DNA of 64,000 bases. Origin: Melocanna baccifera. Its lineage: Eukaryota > Streptophyta > Magnoliopsida > Poales > Poaceae. The stretch is from assembly GCA_036346265.1 (NCBI GenBank), contig CM070701.1, positions 3,534,001 through 3,598,000 on the forward strand, given 5' to 3'. This document shows, piece by piece, positions 1 to 9,660 of this stretch. The notes beneath the pieces are model-generated. The model was not told where the DNA came from. It made no database searches and saw nothing but the letters and a program-made list of their open reading frames with translations. Position numbers and translations under genes: made by a program. Position 1 is the first letter of the stretch. Each line of letters begins with the position of its first letter.

Positions 1-1463
1 AAAAATGCTATCCCTCCCCCTCTTACTCCTGGGCAATCCTGAAACAAAATCCGTAGAAATATCTACCCACGGAATAGAAGGAACAGGAAGAGGCATATAT
101 AAACCATTTGGATTTAAGCGAGACTTAGCTTTTTGACATGTAGTGCAGCGAGCCACAAACCGCTCAACATCTCGCCTCATTTTTGGCCAAAAGAAGTGTG
201 TGGCAAGAACGTTCTCCGTCTTCTTAGCACCAAAATGTCCCATCAAACCGCCTCTATACGCCTCCTGCAACAACACAAAACGAACGGATTCAAATGGAAT
301 GCATAAGCGGTTAGCTCTAAACAAGAACCCATCCTTGATCACGAATTTATTCCATGCTTGTCCCTCTTTACAATGCAACAGCACATCCTTGAAATCAGCA
401 TCAAAAACATATTGTCCTTTAATGGTTTCAAGACCAAAAATGCGACAATCAAGTTGAGACAATATGGTATAGCATCGAGACAAAGCATCAGCAATCACAT
501 TATCCTTCCCTTTCTTGTGTTTAATGACATAAGGAAAAGATTCAATAAATTCAACCCACTTAGCATGTCTACGATTCAAATTGGTTTGAGTACGAATATG
601 CTTAAGTGATTCATGATCGGAATGAATGATAAATTCTTTAGGCCATAAATAGTATTGCCACGTCTCTAAAGAGCGAACAAGAACATATAATTCTTTATCA
701 TACGTGGAATAATTAAGAGCAGGACCATTCAATTTTTCACTAAAGTAGGCAACAGGTTTGCCTTCTTGTATCAAAACACCACCAATACCAATTCCGCTAG
801 CATCACATTCCAGCTCAAAAGTCTTACCAAAATCCGAAAGTTGGAGCAATGGTGCGTGTGTAAGCTTGTCCTTCAAAATATTAAAGGACTCCTCTTGTGA
901 TGGCCCCCAATGAAACACGACTCCCTTCTTTGTCAACTCAATCAACGGTGTCGCAATGGTGCTGAATTCCTTGACGAAGCGGCGATAAAACCCTGCAAGG
1001 CCAAGAAAACTCCGCACTTGGGAGACCGTCGTGGGTGTGGGCCAACTCCATATCGCCTCCACCTTGGCTCTATCAACATCAATTCCCTGTGGAGTCACAA
1101 CATATCTAAGAAAAGAGACTCGATCCGTGCAAAAGGTGCACTTCTCAAGGTTACCAAACAAACATACATCTCTCAAAGCATTAAAAACAACACGTAAGTG
1201 ATTCAAATGTTCATCCATGGACTTGCTATAAATCAAGATATCATCAAAGTAAACGACCACAAATTTGCCAATGAAAGGACGTAAAACCTCGTTCATTAAT
1301 CTCATGAAAGTGCTAGGTGCATTAGTTAAACCAAAAAGCATGACTAACCACTCATACAAGCCGAACTTAGTTTTAAAACCAGTTTTTCATTCATCGCCAA
1401 GTTTCATTCTTATTTGATGGTATCCATTACGCAAGTCAATCTTTGTGAAAATTATAGCACCAC
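1..1463 (-). pseudogene. Element A pol: RT core, RNase H and start of integrase
   Basis: Gypsy polyprotein segment on the minus strand. Visible in order: an RT stretch with KIDLRNGYHQIRMK near 1440-1400, the catalytic YFDDILIYS motif near 1235, the SFLGLAGFYRRF connection motif near 980, an RNase H region with the ELECDASGIGIGG motif near 800 and NVIADALSR near 490, then an integrase zinc-binding region ending in CTTCQKAKS near 130, and the start of the integrase core (WVDISTDFVSGLP) near 40. The frame is open from 1386 to the window edge. The only stop seen is at 1387-1389, where TGA replaces the Trp codon expected in GDEWKT. The upstream RT half lies beyond the inserted solo LTR. Non-functional as it stands. 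Confidence 0.9.
1459..1463. repeat. Target-site duplication ACCAC of the solo LTR, left copy
   Basis: ACCAC directly precedes the TG of the inserted LTR and recurs directly after its CA at 3630-3634. Removing the insert plus one copy restores the RT reading frame of element A. Confidence 0.92.
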
Positions 1464-3629
1464 TGAGAGACCATGTGGAGGTATCTCCATGTTTGTGATG
1501 AGATATTGATAGTTGGTTTAGTGAGTTAAAGTTTGTTTTGGGTATTCTAGGGTTGAGTACCTTTATCTGTGCTAATGTGGAATATACTGTTTCGTGCGGT
1601 GCTATGTGTTGGTTTGCTTGTCTGTGTGACTGCAGGACTTCGGAGCTAGGTCATGGTGAGGCGAGGTGGACCGGGACTAGGCACAGGAGGTGTCGAGGTC
1701 AGACGGTCAAAGATGCCGAAGATGATCGAGACTGCTGAGGTGGTTGCGAGTCGGGAGACGAGGAACCGGAGCTACCCGTGACGAACACGATGGGCGATAC
1801 GAGTGGACCGGGACTAGACTTAGGGAGGAGTCGAGGTTCAGACGGTCAAGGTATCGGATACGGAAGCTTCCGGGAAGGTGCTTGAGGGCAATTTGGTAAT
1901 TTGACTCAAGCAAATGAGAGGATGGGTGGTTTCCCTCCACTTTGTCCAGGTGGTTGACCATTGCTTCATTTGGAAAGGAGGCATGGAGTGGAGACCGTAT
2001 GCCACTTCTTGATTTGCTGGTTGGAGAAAGTGGGAGCTGCTTATTCCTTTGTGCTTGGGCGTCCAGCAAGGTTGTAGAAGCTAAGTTGATTAGTGGGAGC
2101 CTCTGGTGTATGGTGTGTTGTGGTTCTCCAGTGTAGGAGGTGTTCTTGTAGCTCCAGTGCTTTGAGAGGGTATGCATTGGGAGTGAGAGAGAGCTCTGGT
2201 TGTGTCTGCGTGTGTGCCTCCAGGGTGTGTCTTGTGTTTGGGAGAGGGAGAGAATGAATTGAGAATCCATGTAATCATTCCTCGTGTTTTAATGTCCATG
2301 CGTATCGGGACTCCTCAGTGTAATCATTCATGGGGATGAATCAATGGATTGAGCTTCTTTTGCCTTTGTTGCTATCTGTGCTTCACCTTCTCTGTTCTTG
2401 ATTTTTTCTAGGGCTCATGGAAGGGATTGATGGAAGTTTTCTTTTCCCGTCATGAGATGGCCTAAACTTGTGTTTTCTTGTCCTGAGATCCTAGCTAAAC
2501 TACTTGCAAAATCTCTTGAGCAATGGATTAGGAGATGAGAAGGAAATTGGAAATTAATGCTCACTCTGCTCAAGTTTCATTTTTGTCATAATCTTGATTC
2601 CCAAGCTTTCTGTTGAATTCTCTTGTTTTCCAGAGTCTTGGTGTTATTGAGCTCGCATTACAGGTCTCTTGACTTGAAATTGACAAACAATTTCTTGTCA
2701 ATTGTTGTTTTTGGGGTGCTGCAGTATTTTCAGTCCCTTCGGTTGAAATTCTGTATGTTTGGTCAGCAGTACCTTGTTTTCGGGTGTGTGCAGATTACTC
2801 ACTGCTAGCAGATAACAGCAGCAGCTGTTCGGTTTGCTGTATTTTCTTGAGTTCAGCTCGGTCTCCTTCAGTTGCTGCAATCGGCTATGGTCTGAAGATA
2901 CCGATCTGCAGCTCCTGTTTCGGTTTTGGTGAACTTTGTGAGGTGCTGTGTATGTGTGTCTGGTTGGTGCCGAAAAGGAAGAAGCAGCAGCAGTTTTTAT
3001 TCACTTCAAATGGGCTGTGCATGTGTGCTATTTTGGCTGCTCCCACCTGCTGTTACTCTTGGCTGATTACAGCTTGCTGCATATTAAACCCTTCGGCCAG
3101 GCTGTGTTTCCTTCGGTTCTGCAGTCCCTGCAGTTGCCGATCAGTCTTTTCTCTGCAATTCCTTTGCAAGCCGAATCCACAGGAAACTGAAAGTATTCGG
3201 TATGCAGATTTCAGGTTTCAGGGTTCAGTTTAGTGCAGACTTCAATTTCATATTTAAAAAAAAACTCACCGAGCTAATAGGTGTTTGTGATCTATTTTCA
3301 GCAGTAATTATTGTGCATCTTTTGGTTTTAGGCAGCTGCATATTTCAGTTAGATCATTTTCAGTCTGAGATTATTTATGTAGTCTGGTGTCCTGCTAGTT
3401 GCATTTATGTGTGGTTGCTAGTAGTTATGGATGCCAATTGTCTCTGTGTGTGTTGAGGAGCAGTAGTTCATGCTCTTTTGTTAGTGTTATTTGATTTGCA
3501 ATTTCCAGAGAGGTCAATCAACTTCTTGGTAGCTATTATAGATATCGGAGAAGAAGATTGTGTGGATACTTCGGGGGCAATTTTTGAAGGCACCATTCAC
3601 CCCCCTCTGTTGTCATTTCCGATCCTACA
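1464..3629 (+). mobile_element. Solo LTR (2,166 bp) inserted in RT of element A
   Basis: The insert begins TGAGAGACC and ends GATCCTACA, so it has TG...CA ends, and it is flanked by a perfect 5-bp duplication. No gag or pol motif was found inside. The right end contains the C-rich stretch CACCCCCCTCTG shortly before the end, as in many plant LTRs, which suggests plus orientation. Near 1670-1710 and 1800-1850 there is an imperfect internal repeat (ggaccgggactag...gtcagacggtcaa). Inference: a solo LTR left by recombination between the two LTRs of a full element, or a small non-autonomous element. A TRIM-like element is less likely, since I saw no terminal direct repeats within it. The longest plus-strand reading frames (2784-3456) are Cys/Leu-rich and resemble no known protein. 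Confidence 0.8.
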
Positions 3630-3634
3630 ACCAC
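3630..3634. repeat. Target-site duplication ACCAC of the solo LTR, right copy
   Basis: Second copy of the 5-bp duplication, directly after the terminal CA of the inserted LTR. Confidence 0.92.
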
Positions 3635-4650
3635 ACAACTCATCAAGCATGTCGTCTAGCTTGGGAATAGGATGACGATACCTTATAGTAATATTGTTAA
3701 TGGCTCTACAATCTACACACATACACCAAGAACCATCTTTTTTGGGAACCAAAAGAACAGGAACAGCACAAGGACTAAGGCTCTCACGTACGTACCCACG
3801 ATCCAAAAGGTCTTGGACTTGTCACTGAATCTCCTTAGTCTCTTTGGGATTGGTCCTGTACGTCGCACGGTTTGGTAAACTCGCTCCAGGGATCAAGTCA
3901 ATCTGGTGCTCAATCCCTCGAATGGGTGGAAGTCCTAGAGGTATCTCATCAGGAAAAACATCTCTAAACTCCTGCAAAAGCTTAGTGACAGGAGCAGGCA
4001 AAGTGCAAGGCATATTATCAAGAGAAAATAAAGCATCTTTGCACACAAAAGCATAGCATGTATCATTAACATCATCAATTTCAGCAAGGTCTGATTTTGT
4101 GGCAAGCATAACAGAATTTTTCAAATGGATTACTTGCTATTTTTCAGATTTAACATGTTCCTTTGGATCATTAGCAGCTCTCTCCCTATCGGCCTCTATA
4201 ATCTCAGCTGGGGTCAAAGGCAGTAAAGTAACTTTCTTTCCCTTATGCATAAAAGTGTATTTGTTACTACTACCATGGTGTAAAGCATCATTATCAAATT
4301 CCCAAGGTCGACCCAATAAAAGAGAGCACGCTTGCATGGGAACCACATCACAATCTACATGATCAGCATAACCACGAATAGAAAAATGAACTCGGCATGT
4401 TTGTGTTACCTTAGCTTTTCCAGAGTCATTTAATCACTGAATATGGTATGGATATGGATGCGGTCACGTGGTCAAGCCAAGCTTCTTGACCAAATCAGAA
4501 CTCACCAAGTTGTTGCAGCTTCCTCCATCAATGATGACACGTGCGCGCCGGTTCTTGATTGCGAAGAATGTCTGAAACAAATTATGGCGTTGAAGCTTGT
4601 CGGGTTGTTGTACCTGTGTGCTGAGGACTCGCTGCACAATGATGCTCGTG
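3635..4650 (-). pseudogene. Element A pol: protease and N-terminal half of RT
   Basis: The minus-strand frame carries an aspartic-protease-like site, VIIDGGSCNNLVSSDLVKKL, near 4540-4480. It is followed by the FPDEIPLGLPP linker near 3960 and the RT start (VPVLLVPKKDGSW near 3760, then DCRAINNITIRYRHPIPKLDDM), where the frame meets the solo LTR. Several in-frame stops (for example at 4137-4139 and 3822-3824) interrupt an otherwise continuous frame. The stop at 3822 fits CGA to TGA in EIQRQVQDLL. The frame differs from gag upstream, so there is a frameshift near 4660. Protease and RT assignments are firm; this copy is dead. Confidence 0.85.
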
Positions 4651-5980
4651 AAGCGCCGCTGTGGACGCCCACCAAGGACAGTCGTCATCACCACCGCCAT
4701 CGCCGTCCGAGGCAAGAAGAACGTCATCATCCTCCTTGACATCCGAAGTGCTGATGTAGCCTCCATCTTCCATGGCGATGTATGCCCGTTGGCTAGGGCA
4801 ATTCCTCTGCACATGACCAAGCCCATGGCAGCGGTGGCACTGAATGTCGGAGGAGCAGCCCGTGGAAGCCACGGAAGAAGAACTCTTGGCTGGAACCTAC
4901 AAAGAATTTTTTGTAGAATCTGCAGGGCATGTCGTGGAAGGTGGCTTCGGTGGCGCTGCAGCAATCTTGTTCACAGGTGGTGGAGGAGAACGAAAACTCG
5001 AAGAAGACTTGGGCAGTCCCATCGATGTAGTCGTTCGCGGCGTGTAGGTGGGTCGTCCGGTGCTTGCCTTCGCTGATTCCTTGCGTCCCTGCAATTCTTT
5101 TTCTGCAAGCATAGCAAGCTGGAACAACTGGTTGACAGTAGTAAAATCTTTATAATCAACAATGTCCTGAATTTCACGCCGTAACCCCCCGTAGAAACGA
5201 CAAATCTTATCCTCTGTTTCCTTAACAACCCCACAACGCACCATACCCTTTTGAAGCTCAGCATAATAGTCCTGAACAGAACTAGCACCTTGTTCTAAGC
5301 GCTGTAATTTTTTTCTCAAATCACGTTTATATGAGGGAGGAACAAAACGATTACACATAGCTTCTTTTAATCGCTCCCATGTATCAGGTTGTAAGCGCAT
5401 GGTACCCAGTTCATTCCAGCAGATAATAGCAAAGTCCTTAAACTCACTAGTAGCGTGTCTAACTCTATGTTGTTCAGGAACCAAGTGAGAATTAAACTTC
5501 TCCTCTACCGTCATCTCCCAATCAAGATATATTTCAGCATCATAAAGGCCAGAAAAAGATGGGATGGTAAACTTGACTTTAGCAAAAGGGTCATCATTAC
5601 CATGACGATTCTGGTTATTACCTCCCATACCATGTCTGTTTTGCTGAAGACGCCGACGTAGTCGTGCATCTTGTGTCTCCCGCTAATCAATGTTGCCAAC
5701 TGCATCATGCACTGTGTCATCATCATGATGATGGCCATCATTGACAGGTGGCAGGCGGGCTTCCAATGTGTCCATCCGACCAGTGAGGTCAGCCATCTGC
5801 CGCTCCACCCGCTCAATGCCTTCTGTGGTGTTCAACTGGGCAATGGCGGTGACGATGGTGTCCATTCGCGCACCGAGATCAGTGAATGAAGCATTTTGTT
5901 TATCGAGCGCAGCTTGTAGCTGGCCGCGACTAACACACTCGTTGAAATCGACCGGTGTCGTCCCCTTCGTTTCCTGCCAT
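4582..5980 (-). pseudogene. Element A gag with CCHC zinc knuckle
   Basis: The probable ATG is at 5980-5978 (MAGNEGDD...), followed by a frameshift. The main frame then runs through a coiled-coil-like segment (LTGRMDTLEARLPP) and the retrotransposon gag core: FTIPSFSGLYDAEIYLDWE, RFVPPSYKRDLRKKLQRL and QDYYAELQ. A proline/serine-rich linker follows, and then a zinc knuckle, CHRCHGLGHVQRNC, near 4805. A TAG at 4897-4899 lies between core and knuckle in the same frame, where CAG would fit. Gag forms the virus-like particle and the knuckle binds RNA. Clear family match; inactive because of the stop and the frameshifts. Confidence 0.88.
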
Positions 5981-7219
5981 GGTTAGTGGAAACACAGGGG
6001 AAACAAAAGGATTATCCCTATCAACTACAAAGGAGGACAGTGGGAACCTGCAAAGGAAGTGGCTTACCAAGCTCTTACAAGTGTTCTTACCATCTCAAAC
6101 AATAGGTGGTACAACCGGTGGCTGGTTCGTGATACCTGGAGAGTGTGACCCGGCGATTGCAATGGTCAAAAACTGTGCTGTCCGGAAGTAGGTATATGGA
6201 GCTTAGAAGGCCAAATATGTTACTGGAACACAAATCAATAACAGATAGTAATGCTGAATAAATGTCCAAAGCACTGGTCCTAGTTGCTGGTCTAAATGTG
6301 TCCTATATCATGTATGATATGATGAACAAGGAGTCAAGACCAGAATAGTAAAGCAAAGACAGCAACAAAGATGGCTAGGCAAAGACAGCACAAAACAAAT
6401 GAAGCTTTGTCACCTAAAATTGTGCTCTCTCTTTTTTTTAGGCACGAAGTGCTCTCAGCACCAGGTGCTGAAATTTTTTCTTTTTTTGTTTCTTTTTTCT
6501 GTTATTTTTTTCACAAAGCAGAGCACAGAAATAGGAACCACACAAAGTTTCACTTCAATCTGATGAAAGGTGTGTCCTACATAAAATGATGAATGTGCTG
6601 TAAATTCGGTGATGAAAGTTCGGAGCTCAAGTACTGCACTTTCCAGGCCGAATTTGGGCAAAATAAATAAGGTTTCGGATGCAAAATTTAATTTCACCAA
6701 ATTTTTAAAAAAATCGCCTGATTTCGAGTCCGTATGAGAAAGTTACGGCCATTTGAAGTAGGGCCTCCGAGTTATGGTTTTTGAGGAGGCCGAAACTAAA
6801 TCGGGTGGAGGAAATTGGTGGAAATTGGGGAGCGGAAGCTCGGGAAAAGGTGGGGGATGGTGCTGGGTGATGACGAGACGCGATGGATGAGGTGATCATG
6901 AGACGCGATGGATGACTCACAAACAGAGGGTGGGATATGGGTGGGAAAAACAAAAGTTGACAGCTAGGGTTTGTATGAGAGGTAGCGGAAGCAAGACAAC
7001 CCGGAACAAAACACGATCTAAACTAGCAACACAACTCGACTAAGGACACAAACTCAACACTACGGACTCTGAAATCAAATTGTGCAAAAGGCTAAACGAG
7101 ATCTGGGACAGGGAACAACCTATGACTACAATTTTTTTTGTAGGGCTTTTTCTTGGACTCTAGGATGAAACCGAAAACAACAAAGGTAGGGTAAACTCGA
7201 ACCTGAAGGAACACCTAAA
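5981..7219 (-). other. Element A 5' leader (untranslated)
   Basis: About 1.2 kb between the primer-binding site and gag with no convincing gene. It has a strongly T-rich stretch near 6430-6530 (A-rich in the element RNA). A similar T-rich stretch occurs in the leader of element B. Short reading frames here have no recognisable domain. Confidence 0.6.
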
Positions 7220-7232
7220 GCTCTGATTACCA
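7220..7232 (-). other. Primer-binding site of element A
   Basis: On the minus strand this reads TGGTAATCAGAGC, two bases after the LTR end. It is the initiator tRNA-Met complement typical of plant LTR elements (TGGTATCAGAGC) with one extra A. Confidence 0.75.
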
Positions 7233-7234
7233 CT

Positions 7235-7897
7235 TGATGGAAACGGGGTCCTGATCTTCCAACAGGTTCTGGATATGTTCGATTTGGTGGAGGAGCGACA
7301 CAAATCGATTCGGCTTCCGAACAACACGTTCCGAACCCCGCAATCGCAGCACCACGTCTCCTCAGGTTATCAACCGTGCGCAGCCCAGTTGACCTCGCTA
7401 AGAAGGCTAATCCTCGCCTGCGAATCGAAGAACACAAGTAAGAACACAACGGAATTGCAGATGTATTGGTTTAGCACTCGAAAGTTGGGGTCTCACAAAC
7501 CGATAATCGACGAAATTGTTCAAGACAGAATTAATCTAAGCAAAACCCCAAACCCTAATGGTGGGGGTGGCGGCTGGATATAGAGGAGTGAGGGGCGTGC
7601 AAAACCCCTGGACGCGCCCTAATGGGCTCCAACACGATACAAAGCCGAACGGCCCAAAAGACGGTGGCGCAGCACCCTGACAGATTCTGAAAGCCCACTT
7701 ATTTTGACGATTCCTGTTGACTCAGAAGGAATTTGGACATAGGACCAGAGCCATTGGAAAGGCCGTCTTCTCAGCTTTCCATATATATGTGGAACGTCCA
7801 AAACGGAGTCCGGATGTGATCTGGGCATCCATTTTAGTGCGGCCTGGTCCTGGACTCCGAATTGGATTTGAAGTCGGCTTGAGTTGGGCCTCCAACA
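7235..7897 (-). mobile_element. LTR of element A (663 bp), shared by two internal regions
   Basis: On the minus strand it starts TGTTGGAGGC and ends CCATCA, giving TG...CA ends. The primer-binding site directly follows it on one side, so it is the 5' LTR of the gag/pol to its left. On the other side (7898-8143) lies the C-terminal coding tail of a gypsy pol running into it, so it is also the 3' LTR of a second copy. No TSD can be seen because neither flank is host DNA. Confidence 0.75.
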
Positions 7898-8143
7898 TGA
7901 TTCGACCGCCCTTGCTGGACTTGTGCGCCTCGTAGCCCTTCTCCAAGTACTTCAGGTCCTCTCCATGGTTCCTAATCATAATTAAATCATTAGGTAGCAA
8001 TCGATTCTCAAATGAACAAAAAAAAGTACTTAGGAACGAGCTCACTTGTAAATTCAATTGTCGGGCGCGAGCTCTAGTGATTGGTCCTTGAATGTCAAGT
8101 GGAGGAGTGTTATGTGTATCCGAAGAAATGATGTCCTCATCAG
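7898..8143 (-). pseudogene. C-terminal tail of a second gypsy pol next to the shared LTR
   Basis: The minus-strand frame reads PLDIQGPITRARARQLN near 8100 and LLPNDLIMIRNHGED near 7990. GPITRARARQLN is a familiar stretch in the C-terminal tail of grass gypsy polyproteins, just before the 3' LTR. The frame starts abruptly after HVH of the Helitron Rep protein with no splice signal or element end, so this looks like a recombination junction. Only about 80 codons remain. Confidence 0.7.
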
Positions 8144-9660
8144 TATGAACATGAGGCAGGCCCCTTTTTTGGAATTCAATGGTGTATAGCACTGTTAAAA
8201 ACAAGAGGGAAACTTAGAGAAGAAAAAAAGTGTAAGGACCAAAATAAGAACATCATATTTATAAGGGAAAACAATAAGCTGACCTGCTCGTGCAACACCA
8301 AAAGTGTAACCAGTTTTGATGTCTGAAATATATTCAGCAAGTTTCATATGGAAAACACGTGTTACAATATCAGGACGGTCAGAATATTTCTGGCCAGGTT
8401 CGTATTTGAGTGCGTCAATAATTTCTGGCCACCTTGAATTGCATGTAAAGGTAGAAAATAAATCAGGAGCACCATACTCACGACAAATGGCCATAGCATC
8501 TTGATAATTCAGTGCATTATATCGAGGGCTGCCTGTAAAGCTCGCAGGAAGCAAAATCTTTACACCAATATTTCTGCCCTGAGATGTGCCTTGACCAAGC
8601 GCATCAAAAATGCCTTGATATGTTTCTGATCTTAAAACATCCTGATTGAAAAAATGAAATGAAAGACGGCTTGCTTCAAGACATGAATAACAGTCAACTT
8701 GTATCTGGTTTGAAAGATGACCACAGCATGTGTAAGGATTTGGCTCGTTTCTTCGGTAATGACATTCATAAGAGTAATACTGAAGCATAGACACTTCATC
8801 TCGAGCTGAGGACAAACCAGTATCAGTTTCCTTATATTTAATGCCAAGATGAAACCCTTGTTCACCATATGGGAATAACAGTGGATATTGTAGAGACATC
8901 AAAGTGGGATTCAAAGGTGATATTTGTTTTAGCTCAGCACAATGGGTTTCAACAACTATATCAAATTTGTTATCCTCTAGTGATAATTCCCCTACAATCA
9001 AAGCAGCCCGTTCAGGCACTGTTGGCAAAGAATATCGATCACCATGGTTATCAGATGAACCAATAAGACGAATATAAATCTCTGGGTTTTCTTCACAAAA
9101 TAGTCGGTCACGTGCCATTCTGAACTTTTTCACCAACAGATTGCAACAGTCAAGCATAGCAATTAAAGTAGCAACAATATTAGGATCTCCTTCTTCGCGC
9201 ATACACTGTCTTCACTGAATGTAGACAATCTGTTGCCAGTTTCGTTGAACATATCATAAATATACAGTTGAGCATACTGGGGTTTCTCGCCTGGCATAGG
9301 GAGTAATGAACCAATACGGTGATGAACGACACCATTTATACGGAAAACATAGGGACCTCCGCCAGTATTAACGGTTCTATCAACATCTACGCCCAAGGAA
9401 GTGAATGCAAATAAGGAATTGTAATGGCGTAGTAAACGCATAAATTCTTTTGAGCGAGCGCCTTTATTAAAACCAATAAGATCTTGAAGTGGAGGTGGGA
9501 ATTCTTTATGGGATGGAAGGGAAACCTTCCCACCTCGACAACACTTATTATAAACAATTTGTTGATGTCTAGAAGAACTCCTATGCCAAGATCTTTCTTG
9601 GAACCAAAAAACAGCACAGCATTTATTACATTCGTAATCTGGACCGCCGTAATATAAATG
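8144..9660 (-). pseudogene. Helitron Rep/helicase N-terminal region, truncated at the HUH motif
   Basis: The minus-strand order matches Helitron_like_N proteins: a Cys-rich start near 9640, PPLQDLIGFNKGARSKEF near 9490, YNSLFAFTSLGVDVDRTVN near 9410, then HRIGSLLPMPGEKPQYAQL near 9310. KKFRMARDRLFCEENPEIYI near 9120, PLLFPYGEQGFH near 8855 and LFSTFTCNSRWPEI near 8440 follow. After a 92-nt intron comes LYTIEFQKRGLPHVH, where HVH is the HUH metal-binding motif of the rolling-circle nuclease. The coding sequence ends directly there, so the catalytic Tyr residues and the helicase are absent. One frameshift lies near 9200. The family call is firm. Confidence 0.85.
8192..8283 (-). other. Intron in Helitron Rep gene
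   Basis: On the minus strand the exon ends GCACGAGCAG with donor GTCAGC, and the acceptor is TTTTTAACAG followed by TGCTATACACC. Splicing joins the FGVARA end to the LYTIEFQ segment in frame, as in other Rep proteins. Length 92 nt. Confidence 0.75.

Larger units (their letters stand above)
1..7897 (-). mobile_element. Element A: Ty3/gypsy LTR retrotransposon, 5' LTR to integrase, truncated by window edge
   Basis: Reading leftwards on the minus strand the order is LTR, primer-binding site, leader, gag with zinc knuckle, protease, reverse transcriptase, RNase H and start of integrase. This is the Ty3/gypsy order (integrase after RNase H). The 3' end lies outside the window. A 2,166-bp solo LTR interrupts the RT. 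Apart from this the coding frame is damaged mostly by single nonsense codons, and about 460 codons from the RT core to the left edge are open. The gag resembles that of plant gypsy elements with a DxEEYLxWE-like N-terminal motif. I do not assign a lineage, because the integrase C-terminus of this copy is not visible. The family is certain, autonomy is not. Confidence 0.9.

Noticed and set aside
8130..8160. Helitron 3' terminus (CTRR with hairpin)
   Set aside because: No CTAG-type end or hairpin was seen at the junction; the Rep frame stops before its helicase, so this is a truncation.
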